A DNA stretch of 64,000 bases from Scleromatobacter humisilvae (GTDB lineage Bacteria; Pseudomonadota; Gammaproteobacteria; Burkholderiales; Burkholderiaceae_C). Location of the stretch: the NCBI RefSeq assembly GCF_023231945.1, contig NZ_JAJLJH010000003.1, positions 124,001-188,000 on the forward strand, written 5' to 3'. The translations under genes were made by a program, and so were the position numbers. Positions 51,174 through 64,000 of this stretch are shown piece after piece (the stretch's first letter is position 1; every line of letters begins with the position of its first letter). The notes under the pieces were generated by a model. It was not told where the DNA came from. It ran no database searches and worked only from the letters and a program-made list of their open reading frames with translations.

Positions 51174-52685
51174 ATGAGTACTGAACAACAGAAGGCCGGC
51201 GGCAAGTCCGGCCGTGGGCGCCATCGGCGCGATCGCAACGCGGGGCCTGCACCGGGCGTGTCCGACAACGAGTGGCTGAAGGTCACCGGCATCGACCTCG
51301 ACGCGCAAGGGATCGCGCACAACAGCGAAGGAATCGTCGTGTTCATCGACGGCGCGCTGCCGGGCGAGGAGGCGCGGGTCAAGGTCGTCAAGCGCAAGAA
51401 GAGCTACGAGAAGGCCGACCTGGTCGCGATCCGCAAGGAGAGTTCGCAGCGCGTCACGCCGCGTTGCCCGCATTTCGGCCTGCATGCCGGCGCGTGCGGC
51501 GGCTGCAAGATGCAGCATCTCGCGCCGTCGGCGCAGGTGGCGATGAAGCAGCGGGTGCTGGAGGACAACCTCTGGCACCTCGGCAAGGTCAAGCCCGAGC
51601 TCGTGCTGCGGCCGATCGAGGGGCCGCCGTGGGGCTACCGGCTGCGCGCGCGGCTGTCGGTGCGCTGGGTCGCGAAGAAGAACACGGTGCTGGTGGGCTT
51701 CCACGAGCGCAAGTCCAGCTACGTGGCCGACATGCGCGAATGCCACGTGATGCCCAGGCGCATCTCCGACATGCTGATGCCGCTGCGCGCGCTGATCGAG
51801 TCCATGCAGGCGCGCGAGCGGCTGCCGCAGATCGAGGTGGCCATCGGCGACCAGGTCACCGCGCTGGTGCTGCGCAACCTCGAGCCGATGTCCGACCACG
51901 ACATGGCCCTGCTGCGCGCGTTCGGCGTCGAGCACGACGTGCAATGGTGGCTGCAGCCCAAGGGCCCGGACACCGTCGTGCGCATCGACGACGTCGGCCC
52001 CGACCTCGCCTACACGCTGCCCGAGTTCGGCGTGCGCATGCCGTTCAAGCCGACGGACTTCACGCAGGTCAACCACCAGATCAACACGGTGCTGGTCGGC
52101 CGCGCGCTGCGCCTGCTCGATGTCCAGAAGCACGAGACGGTCATCGACTGGTTCTGCGGCCTGGGCAACTTCACGCTGCCGCTCGCCACGATGGCGAAGA
52201 CGGTGCTGGGCATCGAAGGCAGCCAGACGCTGGTGGACCGCGCGCTGGCCAACGCCAGGCTCAACGGCCTGGACGCGCACACGCGCTTCGACGCCCGCAA
52301 CCTGTTCGAGCTGGGCGCGGACGACCTCGTCGCGCTCGGCAGCGTCGACAAGTGGCTGGTCGACCCGCCGCGCGAGGGCGCGTTCGCGCTGGCGAAGGCG
52401 CTGGCCGAGCTGAAGGCCAATCCGCGCGAGGGCTGGACGGCGCCGAAGCGCATCGTCTACGTCAGCTGCAACCCGGCGACGCTGGCGCGCGACACGGGGC
52501 TGCTCGTGCACATGGCGGGCTACCGCTGCGTGGCCGCCGGTGCCGTCAACATGTTCCCACACACGGCGCACGTCGAGAGCATGGCGGTGTTCGAGTGGGA
52601 TCCGGAGTGGAAGCCGCGGGCGCAGCCGGTGGAGATCGTCGAGGACGTCGAGCCGGCGGCTGTCGAGGAAGACGCGGGCGAGTGA
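51174..52685 (+). CDS. rlmD: 23S rRNA (uracil-1939-C5)-methyltransferase RlmD
   Basis: The 503-residue product has an N-terminal TRAM-like domain, a 4Fe-4S cysteine set (C-P-H-F-G, then C-G-G-C-K-M-Q-H, then a Cys in R-E-C-H-V) and the TrmA-family methyltransferase core. The core shows [10 protein letters not shown] and the catalytic Cys in Y-V-S-C-N-P-A-T. Two residues distinguish it from canonical spacing: four extra residues lie between the first cysteine and C-G-G-C. RlmC is less likely because a TRAM domain is present. It methylates 23S rRNA U1939. Confidence 0.9.
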   Translation: MSTEQQKAGGKSGRGRHRRDRNAGPAPGVSDNEWLKVTGIDLDAQGIAHNSEGIVVFIDGALPGEEARVKVVKRKKSYEKADLVAIRKESSQRVTPRCPHFGLHAGACGGCKMQHLAPSAQVAMKQRVLEDNLWHLGKVKPELVLRPIEGPPWGYRLRARLSVRWVAKKNTVLVGFHERKSSYVADMRECHVMPRRISDMLMPLRALIESMQARERLPQIEVAIGDQVTALVLRNLEPMSDHDMALLRAFGVEHDVQWWLQPKGPDTVVRIDDVGPDLAYTLPEFGVRMPFKPTDFTQVNHQINTVLVGRALRLLDVQKHETVIDWFCGLGNFTLPLATMAKTVLGIEGSQTLVDRALANARLNGLDAHTRFDARNLFELGADDLVALGSVDKWLVDPPREGAFALAKALAELKANPREGWTAPKRIVYVSCNPATLARDTGLLVHMAGYRCVAAGAVNMFPHTAHVESMAVFEWDPEWKPRAQPVEIVEDVEPAAVEEDAGE

Positions 52686-52702
52686 ATTTCGCCCGGCCAT
52701 GA

Positions 52703-52728
52703 AAAACGGCGCCCGCGGGCGCCGTTTT
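52703..52728. terminator. Perfect palindromic bidirectional terminator
   Basis: A 26-bp perfect palindrome begins with four A and ends with four T around a GC-rich 9-bp arm. It lies between the convergent rlmD and BAX-inhibitor genes and can end transcription in both directions. Confidence 0.9.
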
Positions 52729-52746
52729 CATTGAGTCGACGCGGGC

Positions 52747-53445
52747 TCAGCGACGATCGCCAGTGAGCGAGGTCAGCAGGATCAGCAGCGACTGGAACAC
52801 GTTGTACAGGTCCAGATAGATGCTCAACGTGGCCATGACGTAGTTCGTCTCGCCGCCGTCGATCACGCGCTTGATGTCGACCATCACGAAGATCGAGAAG
52901 ATCACCATCACGGCCGTCGAGATCGCGAGCATCGCGGCCGTGGACTGGACGAAGACGTTGATCAGGCTGGCGACGATCGCGATGATCGCGCCGATCATCA
53001 GGAACCGGGTCAGCCCGGAGAGGTCGCGCTTGACGACGGTGGCCAGCGTGGCCATGCCGAAGAACACGCCCGCCGTGCCGCCGAACGCGGTCATGACGAT
53101 GCTGGCGCCGTTGCTGTAGCCGCCCAGCACCACGCCCAGCAGGCGCGACATCATCAGGCCCATGAAGAACGTGAAGCCCAGCAGCATGAACACGCCGGTG
53201 GGCGAATTCTTGGTGGCGTTGATGCCGAACATGAGGCCGTAGGCGCCGACGAGGAACAGGATCATCGACATCCCGGGCGCCATGTGGGCAACGATGCCGG
53301 TCGTCAGGCCGACCCAGGCGCCGCCGATCGTGGGCAGCATCGACAGGGCGAGCAGCCAATAGGTGTTGCGAAGGACCCGCTGCGAATCGACCCCGTAGGC
53401 CGATCCGCCGTTCAGGACGTCGAGGCGTTGCACATTGCGATCCAT
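52747..53445 (-). CDS. BAX inhibitor-1/YccA-family membrane protein
   Basis: The 232-residue product has seven hydrophobic helices and the family motifs R-N-T-Y-W-L-L-A-L-S-M, A-T-K-N-S-P-T-G-V-F and the C-terminal S-I-Y-L-D-L-Y-N-V-F-Q-S-L-L. E. coli YccA, a homologue, is an FtsH substrate and modulator; ftsH is encoded 7 kb away here. GGAG precedes the start. Confidence 0.92.
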   Translation of the reverse strand: MDRNVQRLDVLNGGSAYGVDSQRVLRNTYWLLALSMLPTIGGAWVGLTTGIVAHMAPGMSMILFLVGAYGLMFGINATKNSPTGVFMLLGFTFFMGLMMSRLLGVVLGGYSNGASIVMTAFGGTAGVFFGMATLATVVKRDLSGLTRFLMIGAIIAIVASLINVFVQSTAAMLAISTAVMVIFSIFVMVDIKRVIDGGETNYVMATLSIYLDLYNVFQSLLILLTSLTGDRR

Positions 53446-53567
53446 GAAAAACTCCGTTCTTGGGAAATCCCCGCCTGGTTGGAGACGGTTGAGTCATTCT
53501 AGTTCCGCATCGCCGACGCGGGATTGACTTCACGCAGGTGGTGATGCGCGCCTCGGATGACAAGGGG

Positions 53568-53596
53568 GTGACAAGCACGCCGCCGACGGCTATAAT
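53568..53596 (+). promoter_or_regulatory. Sigma-70 promoter of carAB
   Basis: GTGACA (53568-53573) and a perfect TATAAT (53591-53596) are separated by exactly 17 bp. Transcription would begin near 53603, giving a leader of about 175 bases before carA. Confidence 0.85.
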
Positions 53597-53777
53597 TTAC
53601 AGGTTTACCCGCAACCAGCCCAGACGAGCGACACAAACCCGCGAGCGCCTGAACAGCGACGCTTCTCCGGTACCGTCTACCGCAGTTCGAAATCCCCGCC
53701 CCAAGCCTGTCGACGCTGCTCGACAGCCACGCGGCGGGAGTCTCGCGAAACTGGGCACCGCTACTCCGGAGTTCCCT
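53597..53777 (+). promoter_or_regulatory. carAB leader with a perfect hairpin
   Basis: The leader holds a CTGTCGA/TCGACAG stem at 53707-53726 with a six-base loop and no T-run. Regulation by pyrimidines or arginine is plausible, but no known motif is recognised. An open frame crossing the leader is an upstream extension of carA with atypical residues and is not considered coding. Confidence 0.5.
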
Positions 53778-54941
53778 TTGCTGCCTGTCCTGCCCCCCGC
53801 AATCCTTGCACTCGCAGACGGCACGGTCTTCTCCGGCACCTCGATCGGCGCCGCCGGCCACACGGTCGGCGAAGTGGTGTTCAACACCGCGCTGACTGGC
53901 TACCAGGAAATCCTCACCGACCCCAGCTACTGCAAGCAGATCGTCACCCTGACGTATCCGCACGTGGGCAGCTACGGCGTCAGCGATGAGGACGTCGAGG
54001 CGTCGAAGGTCCATGCCGCCGGCCTGATCATCAAGGATCTGCCGCTGCGACACTCCAATTTCCGTGCCTCCACGTCGCTGGACGCCTACCTGGCGCGCGA
54101 GGGCACCGTCGCCATCGCCGGCATCGACACCCGCAAGCTGACGCGCATCCTGCGCACCGACGGCGCGCAGAACGGCTGCATCGTCGCGTTCCCGGTGGGT
54201 CACGAGATCACCGAGGCCGACCGCGCCGACGCGGTTCGCCGCGCGCGCGCCGGCGAGAACATGGCGGGCCTCGACCTGGCCAAGGTCGTCAGCTGCGCGA
54301 AGACCTACGAGTGGACGCAGAGCGAGTGGAAGCTCGGCAGCGGCTACGGCACGCAGGACGCGCCGAAGTTCCACGTCGTCGCGTTCGACTACGGCGTCAA
54401 GTTCAACATCCTGCGCATGCTGGCCGAGCGCGGCTGCCGCGTCACGGTGGTGCCGGCGCAGACGCCCGCCGCCGCCGTGCTGGCGATGAAGCCGGACGGC
54501 GTGTTCCTGTCCAACGGCCCTGGCGACCCGGAGCCCTGCGACTACGCCATCAAGGCCACGCGCACCATCATCGAGACGGGCACGCCGACCTTCGGCATCT
54601 GCCTGGGCCACCAGATCATGGCGCTGGCCTCGGGCGCGAAGACCTTCAAGATGAAGTTCGGCCACCACGGCGCGAACCATCCGGTCAAGGAGACCAGCTC
54701 GGGCCGCGTCTCCATCACCAGCCAGAACCACGGTTTCGCTGTGGACGCCGCGACGCTGCCCGCGAACCTCGTGCCGACGCACGTCTCGCTGTTCGACGGC
54801 ACGCTGCAGGGCCTGGCCCGCACCGACAAGCCGGCGTTCTGCTTCCAGGGCCACCCGGAAGCCTCGCCCGGCCCGCACGACATCGCCTACCTGTTCGACC
54901 GCTTCATCGACTCGATGACCGCGAACAAGACCCAGAACTGA
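53778..54941 (+). CDS. carA: Carbamoyl-phosphate synthase small subunit
   Basis: The start is TTG at 53778 with CGGAG six bases upstream; it yields 387 residues beginning [15 protein letters not shown], as in homologues. The N-terminal CPSase domain ([12 protein letters not shown]) is followed by a class I glutaminase with the nucleophile in G-I-C-L-G-H-Q and a C-terminal His-Pro-Glu (G-H-P-E-A-S). It supplies ammonia to CarB. Eleven bases separate it from carB. Confidence 0.95.
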   Translation: MLPVLPPAILALADGTVFSGTSIGAAGHTVGEVVFNTALTGYQEILTDPSYCKQIVTLTYPHVGSYGVSDEDVEASKVHAAGLIIKDLPLRHSNFRASTSLDAYLAREGTVAIAGIDTRKLTRILRTDGAQNGCIVAFPVGHEITEADRADAVRRARAGENMAGLDLAKVVSCAKTYEWTQSEWKLGSGYGTQDAPKFHVVAFDYGVKFNILRMLAERGCRVTVVPAQTPAAAVLAMKPDGVFLSNGPGDPEPCDYAIKATRTIIETGTPTFGICLGHQIMALASGAKTFKMKFGHHGANHPVKETSSGRVSITSQNHGFAVDAATLPANLVPTHVSLFDGTLQGLARTDKPAFCFQGHPEASPGPHDIAYLFDRFIDSMTANKTQN

Positions 54942-54952
54942 AGCAGAGCCGA

Positions 54953-58228
<3,276 letters not shown>

Positions 58229-58267
58229 ATCTGATCTAAACTGGCGATTCTTCCAGTTCGACTGGAC

Positions 58268-58318
58268 CCGCCGCCCGCCAGCAGTCGCCAGATTGCTTCG
58301 GGGCGGCGGTTTGCTTTT
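58268..58318 (+). terminator. Hairpin and T-rich tract between carB and greA
   Basis: CCGCCGCCC (58268-58276) pairs with GGGCGGCGG (58301-58309) around a 24-base loop, followed by TTTGCTTTT. It could terminate carB transcription or attenuate greA, whose leader is also attenuated in E. coli. Confidence 0.7.
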
Positions 58319-58337
58319 CTCCTCTGAGACTCCCGAT

Positions 58338-58814
58338 ATGGCCACGATTCCCCTGACCCGCCGCGGCGCCGAAAAACTGAAGGAAGAGCTGCACCGACTC
58401 AAGACGGTGGAGCGCCATGCCGTCATCCAGGCCATCGCGGAGGCGCGCGCGCAGGGCGACCTGTCCGAGAACGCCGAGTACGAAGCCGCCAAGGACAAGC
58501 AGGCCTTCATCGAAGGCCGCATCCTGCACATCGACGGCCAGCTGGCCGCGGCGCAGATCATCAATCCGGCCGATGTCGACGCCGGTGGCCGCATCGTCTT
58601 CGGCAGCACCGTGGTGCTGGAAGAGGAAGAGACCGGCCAGGAAGTGACCTACCAGATCGTCGGCGACGACGAGGCCGACATCAAGCAGAACCTGGTCTCG
58701 ATCAGCTCGCCGATCGCGCGCGCGCTGATTGGCAAGGAAGCCGGCGACACGGCCGACGTGCATGCACCCGGCGGCGCGAAGCGCTACGAGATCGTCGAAG
58801 TCAAATACATCTGA
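58338..58814 (+). CDS. greA: Transcription elongation factor GreA
   Basis: The 158-residue product has an N-terminal coiled coil with the acidic tip (D-L-S-E-N-A-E-Y) that enters the RNA polymerase secondary channel, and a C-terminal FKBP-like domain. It rescues backtracked polymerase by stimulating transcript cleavage. The ATG at 58338 is the canonical M-A-T-I-P-L-T start. Confidence 0.96.
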   Translation: MATIPLTRRGAEKLKEELHRLKTVERHAVIQAIAEARAQGDLSENAEYEAAKDKQAFIEGRILHIDGQLAAAQIINPADVDAGGRIVFGSTVVLEEEETGQEVTYQIVGDDEADIKQNLVSISSPIARALIGKEAGDTADVHAPGGAKRYEIVEVKYI

Positions 58815-58816
58815 GC

Positions 58817-59275
58817 GTGGCGTCGGCTGCCGGCATGAAGTTCACCGAGAGCCTGCGCCGGCTGCTGCCCGGCCTGTGGTTCGGCGTGCTGCTGGCGATC
58901 GCGCTGATCGCGACGCCGGCGGCGTCGGTGTCGCTCGACAAGGCGTCCTTCGGTGCCGTGGCGCGCGCGATATTCGCCCGCGAGGCGCCGACCAGCCTGA
59001 TCCTGGGCGTGCTGATCCTGGTGATCGAACGCCGCGACGCCCTTGCGCGCCATCTGACGACGGGCGTCACGCAGTTTTCGTCGGAGATGTTGCTGGCGGC
59101 GGGCGCGCTGTTCTGCACCGTCGCCGGTTACTACGGGCTGCTGCCGGCGATGGAGCAGGCGCGCCTGGGTGGTCCGACGCAGCTCAGCTTCCTGCAGCTG
59201 CACGCGCTGAGCCTGGCGTTCTTCGGCCTCAAGGGCCTGCTGGTGCTCGCGCTGGCGTGGAAGGCGACGCGGTGA
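58817..59275 (+). CDS. DUF4149-family membrane protein
   Basis: The product has four hydrophobic helices and the motif G-L-W-F-G near the N-terminus, typical of DUF4149 proteins often found beside greA and yhbY in betaproteobacteria. The start may be GTG at 58817 (152 residues) or ATG at 58835 (146 residues). Function unknown. Confidence 0.8.
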   Translation: MASAAGMKFTESLRRLLPGLWFGVLLAIALIATPAASVSLDKASFGAVARAIFAREAPTSLILGVLILVIERRDALARHLTTGVTQFSSEMLLAAGALFCTVAGYYGLLPAMEQARLGGPTQLSFLQLHALSLAFFGLKGLLVLALAWKATR

Positions 59276-59292
59276 GCCGCGTCGCGCACCCG

Positions 59293-59760
59293 TCAGACTT
59301 TCTTCTTGATGCTCGTCACGCGCTTCTTGGCGCGCTTGACCTGCCCACCGGCCGTCACGCGCTCGTTGCCGAGCACGGTCACCTTCTTGATCTGCGGCCG
59401 GTGGCTGCCGCGCTTGGAGAACTTCAGGATCTTGACGACGCGCGGGCCGAGGTTGGTGTCGGACACGCGCTCCGGCTCGACCTCTTCCATCGGCCGCCAC
59501 AGCACCAGCAGCTTGCCGATGTGCTGGATCGGTGCCGCGTTGAGCTTGTCGGCCATTTCGGTCAACATCGCCTCGCGGGCCGCGCGGTCGTCCGAGAAGA
59601 CGCGCACCTTGATCAGGCCGTGCGAACGGATCGCGACCTCGGCCTCCTTGAGGACGGCGGGCGTCAGTCCGTCGGCACCGATCATGACCACGGGGTCGAG
59701 ATGGTGGGCGTCGCCGCGCTTTTCTTTGCGTTCGGCAGGGGTCAGTTGAATCAGGGCCAT
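59293..59760 (-). CDS. yhbY: YhbY-type CRM-domain RNA-binding protein
   Basis: The first 97 residues form the CRM domain ([10 protein letters not shown], the G-A-D-G-L-T loop and I-G-K-L-L-V-L-W-R), as in E. coli YhbY, which binds pre-50S ribosomes. A lysine/arginine-rich tail of about 55 residues is an addition to the E. coli length. It diverges from rlmE with only 20 bases between starts. Confidence 0.93.
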   Translation of the reverse strand: MALIQLTPAERKEKRGDAHHLDPVVMIGADGLTPAVLKEAEVAIRSHGLIKVRVFSDDRAAREAMLTEMADKLNAAPIQHIGKLLVLWRPMEEVEPERVSDTNLGPRVVKILKFSKRGSHRPQIKKVTVLGNERVTAGGQVKRAKKRVTSIKKKV

Positions 59761-59780
59761 GCCCGTATTATCCCGTAGTC
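59761..59780. promoter_or_regulatory. Overlapping divergent -10 elements of yhbY and rlmE
   Basis: In this 20-bp gap, the minus strand has GATAAT six bases before the yhbY ATG. The plus strand has TATTAT (59766-59771) nine bases before the rlmE ATG. Both messages would have almost no 5' leader. Confidence 0.5.
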
Positions 59781-60449
59781 ATGAAAATCAAGACGAAAAG
59801 CAAGAAGGTCAACAAGCAGTGGCTGCAGGATCACGCCAATGACCCGTATGTGAAGCTCGCGCAGCGCGAGGGTTTCCGGGCCCGCGCGGCCTACAAGCTG
59901 TCCGAGATCGACGAGCAGTTCAGGCTGCTGCGCCCGGGCCAGCTGGTGGTCGACCTCGGCTCGACGCCGGGGGCGTGGAGCCAGTACATCCGCCGCAAGT
60001 TCGCCGCGGGCGGGGCGGCGGTGGGCGAGCTCAATGGGCGCATCGTCGCGCTGGACATCCTCGAGATGGAGCCGATCGAAGGCGTCACCTTCATCCAGGG
60101 GGACTTTCGCGAGGACGAGGTGCTGGCCAAGCTCAACGCGGCCGTCGACAACGAGCCGGTGGACGTCGTTGTCTCCGACATGGCGCCCAACCTGACCGGC
60201 GTGACGGTGACCGACACCGCCCGCGTGGCGCACCTTGTCGAACTGGCGGTCGACTTCGCGCTGCAGCACCTGAAGCCGGAGGGCGCCCTCGTCACCAAGG
60301 TGTTTCACGGAAGCGGCTACAGTGAACTGGTGGAGCTGTTCCGCGCCAATTTTCGGACGGTCAAGGCCGTCAAGCCCAAGGCGTCGCGGGACAAGTCCGC
60401 CGAAACTTTCCTGGTGGGTTTCGGTCTGAAGAATCCCGCGGCGCGCTGA
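59781..60449 (+). CDS. rlmE: 23S rRNA (uridine-2552-2'-O)-methyltransferase RlmE/FtsJ
   Basis: The 222-residue product has the FtsJ fold: R-S-R-A-A-Y-K-L-like [22 protein letters not shown] motif, D-M-A-P-N-L-T-G and the catalytic Lys in K-P-K-A-S-R. It methylates U2552 in the ribosomal A-loop, a heat-shock-linked modification. It precedes ftsH as in E. coli. Confidence 0.96.
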   Translation: MKIKTKSKKVNKQWLQDHANDPYVKLAQREGFRARAAYKLSEIDEQFRLLRPGQLVVDLGSTPGAWSQYIRRKFAAGGAAVGELNGRIVALDILEMEPIEGVTFIQGDFREDEVLAKLNAAVDNEPVDVVVSDMAPNLTGVTVTDTARVAHLVELAVDFALQHLKPEGALVTKVFHGSGYSELVELFRANFRTVKAVKPKASRDKSAETFLVGFGLKNPAAR

Positions 60450-60488
60450 TGGCACGACGCCTGCCCGGCATCCAGCGTGGCGCGGACG

Positions 60489-60512
60489 GCGCATTTCGGC
60501 CCCGAAATGTGC
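60489..60512. repeat. 11-bp inverted repeat between rlmE and ftsH
   Basis: GCGCATTTCGG and CCGAAATGTGC face each other across two bases, with one wobble pair. It may be a hairpin at the end of rlmE or an operator; no T-run follows. Confidence 0.5.
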
Positions 60513-60554
60513 GATTGGCGGCTTTCCCGACCTCAGCAATCGGGTTCCCAGGGT

Positions 60555-60582
60555 ATTGACTGGCCTAGAATCATCCCCATCT
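60555..60582 (+). promoter_or_regulatory. Sigma-32 (RpoH)-type promoter of ftsH
   Basis: CCCCATCT (60575-60582) matches the sigma-32 -10 consensus CCCCATnT. ATTGAC (60555-60560), 14 bp upstream, resembles its CTTGAA -35. FtsH is a known RpoH target, so heat-shock control fits. Confidence 0.75.
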
Positions 60583-60618
60583 GCCGTGGGAAGTGGCATT
60601 TTCTAAGAAGGAGCCGCG

Positions 60619-62517
<1,899 letters not shown>

Positions 62518-62550
62518 CGCCTTTGCGTCCAGCCGACAGCCGTCGGAACC

Positions 62551-62574
62551 AACGGGGCCTCGTGCCCCGTTTTG
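62551..62574 (+). terminator. Intrinsic terminator after ftsH
   Basis: AACGGGGC and GCCCCGTT pair around CTCGT, followed by a short T-run. folP begins 22 bases beyond, so readthrough may also occur. Confidence 0.8.
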
Positions 62575-62596
62575 CATTTCCTCCTCGCGCTTCCCA

Positions 62597-63430
62597 ATGA
62601 TCTGGCAGACCAGCCGCTTCCGCATCGCCCTGACGCGGCCCCAGGTGATGGGCATCGTCAACGTGACGCCCGATTCGTTCTCGGACGGCGGCCGCTATGC
62701 CCAGGCGGACGCGGCGCGTGCGCACTGCGACCGGCTGGTGGCGCAGGGCGCCGACATCCTCGACATCGGCGGCGAGTCGACCCGTCCCGGCGCGCGGCTG
62801 CCCGACACCGCGGAGCAACTGGCGCGCGTGGTGTCCGTGCTGCGGCACGCGGTCACGCTGGGCGTGCCGGTGTCGGTCGACACGGCCGATCCGGTGGTAA
62901 TGGGCGAGGCGCTGGCGCTGGGCGTCGACATCCTCAACGACGTGCGCGCGCTGCAGGCGCCAGGCGCACTCGAGGTCGCCGCCGCGCATCCGGACGCGGG
63001 CGTCTGCCTCATGCACATGCAGGGCGAGCCCGGCTCGATGCAGGTTGCGCCGCATTACGACGGCGACGACGTCGTGGCCGCGGTCGAGGCGTTCCTCGCC
63101 GGGCGGCGCGACGCGGCGTTGGCCGCCGGCATCGCGCGGGATCGCATCGTGCTGGACCCCGGCATCGGCTTCGGCAAGACGCCGGAGCACAATCTCGCCC
63201 TGGCCCGCCAGCAGCGACGCCTGCTGGCACTGGGTTGTCCGTTGCTGCTGGGCTGGTCGCGCAAGTCGACGCTGGGCCAGATCACCGGGCGGCCGGTCGG
63301 CGAGCGCACAGCGGCGAGCGTCGCGGCCGCGCTGGCGGCCATGCAACAAGGCGCTGCTATCGTGCGGGTGCACGACGTGGCCGAGACCGTGGACGCGCTG
63401 AAGACATGGCGCGCCTTGAACCCCACCTGA
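62597..63430 (+). CDS. folP: Dihydropteroate synthase FolP
   Basis: The 277-residue product has the pterin-binding motifs [13 protein letters not shown] and the G-E-S-T-R-P-G loop, D-P-G-I-G-F-G-K-T and the S-R-K-S sulfonamide-region Lys/Ser. It joins p-aminobenzoate to the pterin in folate synthesis and is the sulfonamide target. It sits between ftsH and glmM as in many proteobacteria. Confidence 0.96.
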   Translation: MIWQTSRFRIALTRPQVMGIVNVTPDSFSDGGRYAQADAARAHCDRLVAQGADILDIGGESTRPGARLPDTAEQLARVVSVLRHAVTLGVPVSVDTADPVVMGEALALGVDILNDVRALQAPGALEVAAAHPDAGVCLMHMQGEPGSMQVAPHYDGDDVVAAVEAFLAGRRDAALAAGIARDRIVLDPGIGFGKTPEHNLALARQQRRLLALGCPLLLGWSRKSTLGQITGRPVGERTAASVAAALAAMQQGAAIVRVHDVAETVDALKTWRALNPT

Positions 63431-63506
63431 ACCCATCCAACCCAACGACGACGCCCGCATCCGCATCCCGGTCAGCAGGCGCACGACCTCAGGAGAGACA
63501 TTCGCG

Positions 63507-64000
63507 ATGAGCAGAACCCACTTCGGCACCGACGGCATCCGTGGCACCGTCGGCACCGCCCCGATCACCGCCGACTTCATGCTGCGCCTCGGCCACGCGG
63601 TCGGACGCGTCCTGCGGCGCAAGTCGGCCAAGGCGACGGTGCTGATCGGCAAGGACACCCGCGTGTCGGGCTACATGATCGAGTCCGCGCTGGAGGCCGG
63701 CTTCGCGTCGGCCGGCGTCGACGTGCTGCTCACCGGCCCGCTGCCCACGCCGGGCGTCGCCTACCTCACGCGCGCGCTGCGCGTCGACCTCGGCGTCGTC
63801 ATCAGCGCCTCGCACAATCCGTTCGGCGACAACGGCGTCAAGTTCTTCTCCGCGTCCGGCGAGAAGCTGCCCGACCAGTGGGAGATGGATGTCGAGGCCG
63901 CGCTGACCGAGCCGGCGCAGTGGGTCGACTCCGCCGCACTCGGCAAGGCGCGCCGTCTGGACGACGCCGCCGGTCGCTATCTCGAGTTCTGCAAGAGCAC
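63507..64000 (+). CDS. glmM: Phosphoglucosamine mutase GlmM, 3'-truncated by the window edge
   Basis: The first 164 residues are present, preceded by AGGAGAG. The start F-G-T-D-G-I-R-G and the active-site phosphoserine Ser102 in S-A-S-H-N-P-F-G identify the alpha-D-phosphohexomutase GlmM. It converts glucosamine-6-phosphate to glucosamine-1-phosphate for cell-wall precursors. No frameshift is seen up to the edge. Confidence 0.95.
   Translation, partial: MSRTHFGTDGIRGTVGTAPITADFMLRLGHAVGRVLRRKSAKATVLIGKDTRVSGYMIESALEAGFASAGVDVLLTGPLPTPGVAYLTRALRVDLGVVISASHNPFGDNGVKFFSASGEKLPDQWEMDVEAALTEPAQWVDSAALGKARRLDDAAGRYLEFCKS

Noticed and set aside
49521-52700. Long minus-strand open frame opposite the chemoreceptor and rlmD
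   Set aside because: The composition is repetitive Val/Gly/Asp/His/Arg with no motif, and both plus-strand genes are certain, so it is a codon-bias shadow.
53538-53777. An 80-residue N-terminal extension of carA
   Set aside because: It would run over the -35/-10 promoter and leader; homologues start at the TTG with its own ribosome site.

Overview
This is GC-rich (roughly 70%), gene-dense chromosomal DNA with no insertion sequence, integrase, CRISPR array, rRNA or tRNA that I can find. Gene content and order point to a betaproteobacterium of the Burkholderiales, probably a Roseateles/Mitsuaria/Rubrivivax-like lineage: carA-carB-greA-yhbY-rlmE-ftsH-folP-glmM in line, surE-pcm-nlpD, a hybrid Prx5-glutaredoxin and a cytochrome bo3-type operon. 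The taxonomy is inference from content; no marker gene was compared.

Layout. 1-13.5 kb is mixed accessory and housekeeping content: a lipoxygenase cut by the window edge, a LysR/short-chain dehydrogenase divergent pair, a LytS/LytTR-type two-component pair, a large Asp-box propeller lipoprotein, an acyl-CoA dehydrogenase, a YXWGXW-repeat protein and a ClC chloride channel. 13.6-27 kb is a complete phosphonate (C-P lyase) locus. phnC-phnD-phnE and a PhnZ-like HD protein run rightward, phnG-H-I-J-K-L-M run leftward, and phnF, a DUF1045 2H-type phosphoesterase and phnN diverge from phnG. Both operon promoters carry triple 11-bp-period Pho-box repeats and an identical 12-bp candidate PhnF operator, so uptake and catabolism are probably induced together by phosphate starvation and phosphonate. 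27-31 kb holds cyoABCD, a quinol oxidase without cyoE nearby.

31.5-34.3 kb encodes the most unusual protein: a lipoprotein fusing a NodB polysaccharide deacetylase, a caspase-like peptidase with intact His/Cys dyad and EF-hand-like loop, and TPRs. A CPBP-family membrane protease diverges from it. 34.5-46 kb holds an NAD(P)-dependent reductase, an MFS exporter, Prx-Grx, a lipase-like hydrolase, a 3-hydroxyacyl-CoA dehydrogenase, a NarL-type two-component pair and a quinone oxidoreductase. 46-49 kb is surE-pcm-nlpD, ending in a terminator with no rpoS behind it. 49-53.5 kb has a TonB-C-like periplasmic protein, a chemoreceptor, rlmD and a BAX-inhibitor protein. 53.5-64 kb is the pyrimidine/arginine and stress cluster: carAB behind a near-consensus sigma-70 promoter, greA, yhbY/rlmE divergent, ftsH behind a sigma-32-type promoter, folP and the start of glmM.

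Several genes (the LytS-like kinase, surE, rlmD, yhbY) have a -10-like hexamer exactly six bases before the ATG, suggesting leaderless transcripts. Several starts are non-ATG (GTG for phnE, phnI, ftsH and others; TTG for cyoA and carA; possibly ATC for an outer-membrane barrel gene). Stop/start overlaps are common inside operons.
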